From Listeria goaensis (lineage in GTDB: Bacteria > Bacillota > Bacilli > Lactobacillales > Listeriaceae), in NCBI RefSeq assembly GCF_900186125.1, contig NZ_FYBQ01000003.1:245905-309904 (forward strand): a DNA stretch of 64,000 bases. The letters are read 5' to 3'. Each line of letters opens with the position of its first letter. Positions within the stretch are counted from its first letter, which is position 1. The notes beneath the pieces were generated by a model. The model was not told where the DNA came from, ran no database searches, and saw nothing but the letters and a program-made list of their open reading frames with translations. This document shows, in pieces, positions 58,655-64,000 of this stretch. The translations under genes were made by a program, and so were the position numbers.

Positions 58655-58695
58655 ACAAAAAAGAAGGAAATCAGCCCTGATCTCCTTCTTTTTTA
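58655..58695. terminator. Terminator downstream of the Usp gene
   Basis: AAAAAAGAAGGAAATCAG and CTGATCTCCTTCTTTTTT pair; T-runs exist in both directions. Confidence 0.85.
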
Positions 58696-58697
58696 TA

Positions 58698-59129
58698 TTA
58701 TCTAGCAATTAAAACATTGCATTTTGCGTGTTTCACAATATAAGATGAAATGCTTCCCATTAAAACTTTTTCCAAACGACTAAGTCCCGTCGCCCCGCAA
58801 ACAATTAAATCTGCACCATATAAATCAGGAATCTCTTCTGTTAAAAGTTTTTTCGGGTTACCGACTTCCAAAAAAGTCCCGACTGATTCTACACCTTTTT
58901 CTTTTGCGATTTGCACATACTTAGCAAGAATTTCTTCCACATCAGCTCTTAACTCAGCTTCCCATGTCCTGCCTTCTGCTGTAAATGTTGGGAATGATCG
59001 AACATCAATGACACTTGCGAGCGAAAGCGATGAACCAAGTGCTTTGGCTAGATTAACTGCTTCATAAAACGCCGCCTCTGACTGGTCTGAACCATCTACC
59101 GCAACTAAAATACGTTTATAATTTGTCAT
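58698..59129 (-). CDS. Universal stress protein family
   Basis: The product has 143 residues with GGAGG. KRILVAVDGSDQSEAAFYEAVNLAKALGSSLSLASVID, and the ATP motif GATGLSRLEKVLMGSISSYIVKHAKCNVLI (G-2x-G-9x-GS), indicate an ATP-binding Usp. General stress role. Confidence 0.94.
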   Translation of the reverse strand: MTNYKRILVAVDGSDQSEAAFYEAVNLAKALGSSLSLASVIDVRSFPTFTAEGRTWEAELRADVEEILAKYVQIAKEKGVESVGTFLEVGNPKKLLTEEIPDLYGADLIVCGATGLSRLEKVLMGSISSYIVKHAKCNVLIAR

Positions 59130-59195
59130 GTTAATTCCTCCAATTTCAAACTTGGACTATACTCTTCTATACCTGTACTCACTTTCGTTAAAACC

Positions 59196-59549
59196 TTATT
59201 TTGCGCGATTTTCTTCTGTTCGGAATTTGACAATTTTTTCAATTAATTCTACAGGTAAATCTTCTTTTAGCGGAAATTGAATAGTCCCTTTTGAATATTT
59301 GTACTTTCCTTCTACATCAGCTAAAAATGTCGCTACCCCTTTTGCCCCTGGATAAAAGCCAATATGCGTTTTGTACCCGGCAAAATGAACTAAATTACCA
59401 TTTAAATAAAATGTTGGAATGCCGTAACTAATTTTCTCAGTTGCTTCTGGCGCCATCTCATGAACTAGAGCACGAATCTTTTCAAGACGTTCTTTCGTTT
59501 CCCCTGAAAACTGCGCGATGTACTCATCAATATTTTGATATGCTTCCAT
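59196..59549 (-). CDS. DUF1801 family protein (YdhG-like)
   Basis: The product has 117 residues from ATG 59549 behind GAGGTG. ATEKISYGIPTFYLNGNLVHFAGYKTHIGFYPG is the family signature, and KGTIQFPLKEDLPVELIEKIVKFR follows. In Bacillus a homologue (FrdA) is an iron chaperone; here the role is open. Confidence 0.87.
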   Translation of the reverse strand: MEAYQNIDEYIAQFSGETKERLEKIRALVHEMAPEATEKISYGIPTFYLNGNLVHFAGYKTHIGFYPGAKGVATFLADVEGKYKYSKGTIQFPLKEDLPVELIEKIVKFRTEENRAK

Positions 59550-59958
59550 TTCCTTCACCTCTTGTTTTAGAATACCATTTCCCCCGTAGAAAATACAATA
59601 ATATCATGATAACGCTTTCGAATATCGTCCAAGTCCCATCTATTAGCTCCTCCTAGTTTGATTATCCATTTAATTCCATACAACAGCATTCCCAGCCATC
59701 CTTTTTAGTCCTATATTGAAGTCCTATTTTTAAATTTCCATTCGCTTTCTTCTATCTTATTGTTTTCGTTTCGTAGTAGTATTTGACAACGGTTGTTAGT
59801 TCTACTTATCTAAATGCATTTTTTCGAAATTTGTTCACATTTTCAAAGTTAATGAAAGAAAATTCACAGAATAGACAAATTATAGGTTAAATCAGCACTA
59901 AAGTGGGGTGCACTTTTATGTTTCACATGGTATTATGCTAATTGAAAGGTGTGAAATT
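59550..59958. promoter_or_regulatory. Non-coding region ahead of the Crp/Fnr-type regulator
   Basis: TTGACA (59783-59788), 17 bp and TTATCT form one rightward promoter candidate. A hairpin AAAGTG/CACTTT lies at 59900-59916. A second -10 (TATTAT) is near 59931. No PrfA-box-like dyad (TTAACA-N2-TGTTAA) was found. No gene. Confidence 0.45.
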
Positions 59959-60639
59959 ATGAATACTCTCTTTAGTACAAATGAATTCGTCCGCGCCATC
60001 AAAGTTGAACTTCCGGAAGCAATTAAAGAACTCGAAGTTCCAGCGAGAACAATTGTTTCCTTTGATGAAATGGATGTTTGTTACATTATTATATCAGGCA
60101 TCGTAGAGGGATATATTAAAAGAACAATGGAAACAAAAAGCGACCAAGTATACTCCTTTTTCACAGAAGGAGATATTGTCGGATTCGGTCAAATTTTTGA
60201 TGATTTTAAAGGAATGATATTTGAGACTTTGACAACAACAAAAGTCTATGCCATAAAAAAAGAAGATTTAGAGTATCTACTTTCTTTTCCGCATAACGCT
60301 CCCTTCATTTATTACATCATGAAGCGTCTCTCGTCGCACTACTATCTTAAATCTTTATTAAGCATTCGAAGCAAAGAAAATGTACTCGTCCAATGTATGT
60401 TCAACCTTAGCTACTTGTTGGATTCTAATGTTGAAAGTGCACATTTCGTTAAACTTCCAAAAGAATATACCCATACACGCCTGATGGAATATTCCACGCT
60501 ATCACAAGGTGGCTTTTATAAACATCTTGATTTACTTTACAAAGATCAAATTATTTTTAAAGATGGCGCAAATATTGTTGTAGATATTACTAAAATGCGC
60601 GAATTGCACCCCGCAACTATCCCATCTTATTTAAAGTAA
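59959..60639 (+). CDS. Crp/Fnr-family regulator (PrfA-like fold)
   Basis: The product has 226 residues from ATG 59959 with AAAGGTG; the extension from 59908 has no ribosome site. Cyclic-nucleotide-type beta barrel at residues 15-115 (CYIIISGIVEGYIKRTMET, YSFFTEGDIVGFGQIFDDF), dimer helix 115-145 and a C-terminal winged helix containing YTHTRLMEYSTLSQGGFYKHLDLLYKDQIIF. No FNR-type Cys cluster. Close to PrfA in length. It is 17 nt from the internalin-like gene and may control it. Confidence 0.87.
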   Translation: MNTLFSTNEFVRAIKVELPEAIKELEVPARTIVSFDEMDVCYIIISGIVEGYIKRTMETKSDQVYSFFTEGDIVGFGQIFDDFKGMIFETLTTTKVYAIKKEDLEYLLSFPHNAPFIYYIMKRLSSHYYLKSLLSIRSKENVLVQCMFNLSYLLDSNVESAHFVKLPKEYTHTRLMEYSTLSQGGFYKHLDLLYKDQIIFKDGANIVVDITKMRELHPATIPSYLK

Positions 60640-60656
60640 ATAAATAGTGTTTAAAA

Positions 60657-62348
60657 TTGTTGAAATGTTTATTAGCGTCTTTCATTATTGTAACAACAAA
60701 TTTATGTGCAACATACATTGTTTTTGCAGCAGACGAGAATCTCCCACAAACATTTGATTCTCAACCTACTAATGATTTGAATGCAACAAACTTGCTGCCA
60801 AACTCCACCTATGAATCTATCTTCCCAGACGTTCATTTCCGCGAAGTTATCATGGAAGAAACCGGAGCAAGTTCAAGTACAGACATTGTGACACAAGAAG
60901 AGCTCAATCGAATAACAGATATATATGCTAACTTTTGTAACATCCGTTCCATTCAAGGCGCCGAGTACTTAAATAATTTAGTGGATCTAAATATAAGCGT
61001 CAATTCCATCACAGACATTTCACCATTAGCTCATTTAAACGCTTTAACTTCTTTAAATCTTCAAGGTAACTTTGAACTATCCGATATTTCAGCCCTTCAA
61101 TACCTTACCAATTTAGAGTACTTGGATTTAGGGCAGAATATGGTTACTAATATTTCTGCTCTAGCTGGTCTAACAAAACTTAAAACTTTAAATATTGAAG
61201 GTAATCAAATTGTTGATATCTCCTTTCTTCAAAATATGCATGACTTAGAAATCTTATTTATCGGGGACAATAAGATTTCAGATATTTCGGTTTTTAAAAA
61301 TTTAACACAGTTGACAGATTTGTCGATGCATACTAACAAAATTACTGATTTATCGGCTATTAAAACATTAACAAATCTAATTGACTTGAACTTTGCCGCT
61401 AATCAAGTAACAAATTTGTCCGCTCTAAGGAACATGGAAGACTTACTTTATCTCGATTTTTCAGAAAATGGAGTGTCTTCTCTAAGTGATATTAAAAATT
61501 CAACAAACCTTAAACAATTATTCGCGGTCTCAAATGAACTTACTGATGTCACAACGCTTACAAACTTCTCCCACTTAACTTATCTCGATTTAGGTTCTAA
61601 CCATATTCGTGATATCTCACCTTTAAAAAATATTTTTGATGCAGGATGCTCACTTAAACTAGCCTATCAAACTATAAATTTATCAAATACAGAAATCAAT
61701 CAGAACAAAGTCACTCTTCCAGCTTCCAAAACAATCGCTTATGATTTTTACAAAGAACCATTAACTGAAAACATACCCTATCCAAGTGATACATATTCTT
61801 TCACAAATGGCAATCATACTTGGGATACCTCAACTTCTATCCCAGACAAAGTCAGCATAACTTACAAAAAATCATATCCTAATTTCGTATATTCTGTCAC
61901 TTTCCTGACCAAGCCAGCAGTAGATACCAATGCTCCAATCATTAGCGGTACTGATATTCGTATAGTTGCAGGTCATCCCCCGCTTACTATCTCAGAATAC
62001 GAAGAACTGGCAAATATACATACAGATGATGGCTCTGAACTAACAATCACTGGCTTAAATCAAGTAGATTGGAACACAGTTGGAACTTATGAAGTCACTG
62101 TAAGCAGCACCGACCCGAACGGCAACAACGCTTCCCCGTTAACACTAAAAATAACCATTATTCCAAACACTTCTTTTGAAGAAACAACAAAAAATAGTAC
62201 GCCGCCGACTACAAGCCAAAAACCAGTCCCCGTACCTTCAACTAGTCCCCTACCAAAAACAGGTGACAAATCACCACAAAAAATACAATTAATTGGACTA
62301 CTTATCACCACATTATCCGGACTCATATTAATTCGTAAAAACAAATAA
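60657..62348 (+). CDS. Internalin-like LRR surface protein with LPKTG anchor
   Basis: The product has 563 residues with a TTG start (60657 or 60660) and no clear ribosome site, so translation may be coupled to the regulator. Signal peptide to about residue 26, cap region, about ten 22-residue leucine-rich repeats (residues 105-325, pattern L-x2-L-x-L-x2-N-x-I-x-D-I-x2-L), inter-repeat Ig-like region, an Ig-like domain (about 420-505), a Pro/Thr linker, LPKTGDKS, hydrophobic helix and RKNK. Sortase A would anchor it to peptidoglycan. Internalins bind host receptors; this one's target is unknown. Confidence 0.9.
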   Translation: MLKCLLASFIIVTTNLCATYIVFAADENLPQTFDSQPTNDLNATNLLPNSTYESIFPDVHFREVIMEETGASSSTDIVTQEELNRITDIYANFCNIRSIQGAEYLNNLVDLNISVNSITDISPLAHLNALTSLNLQGNFELSDISALQYLTNLEYLDLGQNMVTNISALAGLTKLKTLNIEGNQIVDISFLQNMHDLEILFIGDNKISDISVFKNLTQLTDLSMHTNKITDLSAIKTLTNLIDLNFAANQVTNLSALRNMEDLLYLDFSENGVSSLSDIKNSTNLKQLFAVSNELTDVTTLTNFSHLTYLDLGSNHIRDISPLKNIFDAGCSLKLAYQTINLSNTEINQNKVTLPASKTIAYDFYKEPLTENIPYPSDTYSFTNGNHTWDTSTSIPDKVSITYKKSYPNFVYSVTFLTKPAVDTNAPIISGTDIRIVAGHPPLTISEYEELANIHTDDGSELTITGLNQVDWNTVGTYEVTVSSTDPNGNNASPLTLKITIIPNTSFEETTKNSTPPTTSQKPVPVPSTSPLPKTGDKSPQKIQLIGLLITTLSGLILIRKNK

Positions 62349-62351
62349 AAG

Positions 62352-62401
62352 ATGATGGGAAAGCCACACCTAATATGCCTTCCCATCACCTTTTTTATTT
62401 T
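62352..62401 (+). terminator. Terminator of the internalin-like gene
   Basis: GATGGGAAAGC/GCCTTCCCATC arms followed by TTTTTTATTTT. Confidence 0.88.
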
Positions 62402-62642
62402 GCTCACCCCTTTAGAATTAACCGGTGATTTTTTGTATAAATTGATATATTGCGTTCGGAGGAAAAACCAAAAATGCATTCTTCAATACATAGTTGTTAG
62501 GAATATTTTCCAAAACAAGTTTGCAGAAGAAAAAACATGTTACCAATTTTTCTCGTTTAGCTATATGAGAACAAGATGGCTATATGATTTCTCTCCTCTT
62601 CCCATTATGGCAAAAATATCCCCCATACACGTCTATTCAATA
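62402..62642. other. Non-coding stretch between convergent surface-protein genes
   Basis: AT-rich. A GGAGGAAAAACC site near 62457 precedes an ATG with only eight codons. I see no gene or repeat. Confidence 0.45.
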
Positions 62643-62688
62643 AAAAACCGGGCAGAAAATCTTTTTTCGATTTTCTACCCGGTTTTCA
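62643..62688. terminator. Bidirectional terminator of the Ig-like repeat protein
   Basis: AAAACCGGG-AGAAAATC and GATTTTCT-CCCGGTTTT pair almost fully around a T-rich loop. Confidence 0.8.
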
Positions 62689-62738
62689 TGTTCAGCTAAG
62701 AATTTATGTCCTAGCCTCTTTCTTTATTACGTTAAATT

Positions 62739-64000
62739 TTATCGAACCGTTACCGGTGTTTCAATAACCTGATTGTTCGCCCCGTCATAACCTATCATCG
62801 AAACTTCCATACCTGGTGTTTTCAGTAAGGCTTTCGCATAATACGTAAACGAACCATCTGCATTTACTGGAATTTTAGATTTAACGACACCTTCAACTTT
62901 AAGCGCAATATATTTCACACCATTTGTTGATGTTCCTGTGACCTCCCTTGAAGTTCCAATCGTAAAGATATCTGTTGTTAACGTTGCTGGAGCAGTTGGT
63001 GGGATCGTCACTCTATTAGAAGCCACCTCAGCTCCACCTGCAGTGTAAGCTTTCATTACGATAGTATCCTGGTCACTTGTGACATAACGGCGAATATAGT
63101 ATTCATATGTGCCTGAACCGTCTACTGGGATTCTAGATAGTTCTGTGTCATTCACAGTTGCGGAAATATATTTCACATTTCCAGAATACGTGCCGACTAC
63201 TGAACTATCACCAAGGTTGTAAGTCTGTGCAGTAATCGCTGATGGACCACTTGGATTGATGGTTACTTGAACAGTGTCTCCAACTTCATTTCTTGAATTG
63301 TAGGCTTTCATTACAATTCGATCTGTATCACTTGTGATATAACGGCGAATATAGTATTCATATGTGCCTGACCCGTCTACTGGGATTTTAGAAAGTTCTG
63401 TGTCATTCACTGTTGCAGAAATGTATTTCACATCTCCAGAGTATGTTCCGACAATTGAACCATCTCCAAGACTATAATTATTCGCTGTAATTTCACTTGT
63501 TGTCTGAAGTTCACTTACCTCGAAAGGTGCTTCCGCTACTTGGACACTTGCGCCATTATACGCAACGACGGATACTACATCTTCTTCAGAAGTGATATTT
63601 GGTTTTGCATAGTATGAGTAAGTGCCACCTGAAACTGGGATTTTACCTAATACTGTGCCATTGACTTTCAGTGCAACATATTTCACGCTTCCTGTATACG
63701 TTCCTGTAACATACTTATCTTGGTACAAGACAAAATTATTTGCTGTAACAGTACTATCGCCTGGTGGGTTAAGAATTACATTGACTGGTTTTTCATCCAC
63801 TACAACGCCTGCGACATTGTACCCTTTCACAGAAACCGTATCACCCACCGCGATCTTGCCTTTAGAGTAATAACTCCACGTGTTCGCATCTTTTACAGGG
63901 GTTTTCACGTATTCTGTGCCATTCACAACAAGGGAAACATATTTCACACTTCCTGTGAACGTTCCTTGTACGTAAGAATCTGTTGAAACGGCGAAATAGT
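62739..64000 (-). CDS. Secreted Ig-like repeat protein, 5' part outside window
   Basis: The frame is open at the right edge; 420 residues of the C-terminal part are visible. It consists of about five tandem modules of 80 residues, each with (Y/T)-GxxxG-VKYxxxxVNGT, a KIPV/RIPV segment, Y-x-YY(A/I)(K/R) and a final VxAYN/VxGYD stretch. Two modules share the run ELSxIPVDGSGTYEYYIRRY. This is the Listeria-type bacterial Ig-like repeat found in internalins and autolysin-like surface proteins. No LPXTG or membrane helix follows the last module (ends ETPVTVR), so it is secreted or held by its missing N-terminal part. Confidence 0.82.
   Translation of the reverse strand, partial: YFAVSTDSYVQGTFTGSVKYVSLVVNGTEYVKTPVKDANTWSYYSKGKIAVGDTVSVKGYNVAGVVVDEKPVNVILNPPGDSTVTANNFVLYQDKYVTGTYTGSVKYVALKVNGTVLGKIPVSGGTYSYYAKPNITSEEDVVSVVAYNGASVQVAEAPFEVSELQTTSEITANNYSLGDGSIVGTYSGDVKYISATVNDTELSKIPVDGSGTYEYYIRRYITSDTDRIVMKAYNSRNEVGDTVQVTINPSGPSAITAQTYNLGDSSVVGTYSGNVKYISATVNDTELSRIPVDGSGTYEYYIRRYVTSDQDTIVMKAYTAGGAEVASNRVTIPPTAPATLTTDIFTIGTSREVTGTSTNGVKYIALKVEGVVKSKIPVNADGSFTYYAKALLKTPGMEVSMIGYDGANNQVIETPVTVR

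Noticed and set aside
62352..62699. 115-codon rightward ORF after the internalin-like gene
   Set aside because: It starts inside the terminator, has no ribosome site, runs through a second terminator and resembles no protein.
1..64000. CRISPR arrays, cas genes, rRNA or tRNA genes
   Set aside because: No regularly spaced repeats, Cas proteins or rRNA segments were seen; the only tRNA-like part is the tmRNA.

Overview
The window comes from a low-GC Firmicute of the genus Listeria. The strongest evidence is the tmRNA, whose encoded tag reads GKEKQNLAFAA. Supporting evidence is the gene content: an internalin-type LRR protein with an LPKTG anchor, an LXG/type VII toxin locus, a Fur-controlled isdG, the smpB-rnr-est-secG block and a PBP/LCP block. 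The aroD-Nudix-rpmF-nitroreductase-isdG-DUF488 block follows secG directly. As I recall, these groups lie far apart in L. monocytogenes EGD-e, so this is either another Listeria species or a rearranged strain.

Region 1 (1 to about 15655) is the right part of an integrative conjugative element (ICE) of the Tn916/ICEBs1 type, inserted at the 3' end of ssrA. Its left end lies outside the window. Read leftward, the transfer module is DUF961, FtsK-like coupling ATPase, MobT/NicK relaxase with a GC-rich oriT-like palindrome in its first codons, two small genes, TcpC, TcpD, TcpE and a VirB4-like ATPase cut by the window edge. Its cargo includes a 959-residue sortase-anchored adhesin, a Ser-rich membrane-anchored protein and small proteins. 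The right end holds an XRE repressor, an ImmA-like partner, a tyrosine integrase and four TTAG-N8-CTAA operators that sit in two face-to-face promoters.

Region 2 (15655-28920) is core genome with a sugar-uptake insert: ssrA, then a sigma-54-dependent LevR-type activator, a SIS-domain deglycase-like enzyme and a four-gene mannose-family PTS. A near-consensus sigma-54 promoter and an upstream 11-bp palindrome lie in front of the PTS. Then come smpB, rnr, a carboxylesterase, secG, aroD, a Nudix protein and rpmF.

Region 3 (28926-36862) holds a nitroreductase, isdG with a Fur box in its promoter spacer, DUF488, a small cytosolic protein, and an LXG toxin operon (two small helper proteins, the LXG toxin and two related membrane proteins that are probable immunity proteins). 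Downstream are eroded toxin 3' ends and immunity genes, typical of cassette turnover.

Region 4 (36863-59558) is mostly housekeeping and envelope genes: rlmN, a MoxR/DUF58/transglutaminase operon, mscL, cyclase, oxidoreductase, SRPBCC, LCP enzyme, a MecA-like PBP, VanZ, a PadR/HAAS/membrane operon, a condensation-domain protein, a ZIP transporter broken by one in-frame stop codon, DUF1149, VOC, a Bcr/CflA-type MFS, a Pit-type phosphate permease, two membrane proteins, Usp and DUF1801. Region 5 (59559-64000) has a Crp/Fnr-family regulator, an internalin-like LPXTG protein and the 3' part of a secreted Ig-like repeat protein.

The most unusual signal is a pair of related non-coding elements (26487-26769 and 49498-49710). 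Each is flanked on both sides by a copy of that locus's own terminator hairpin. Their closing stem and an internal hairpin are conserved through compensatory base changes, so they look like mobile or structured RNA/ssDNA elements.
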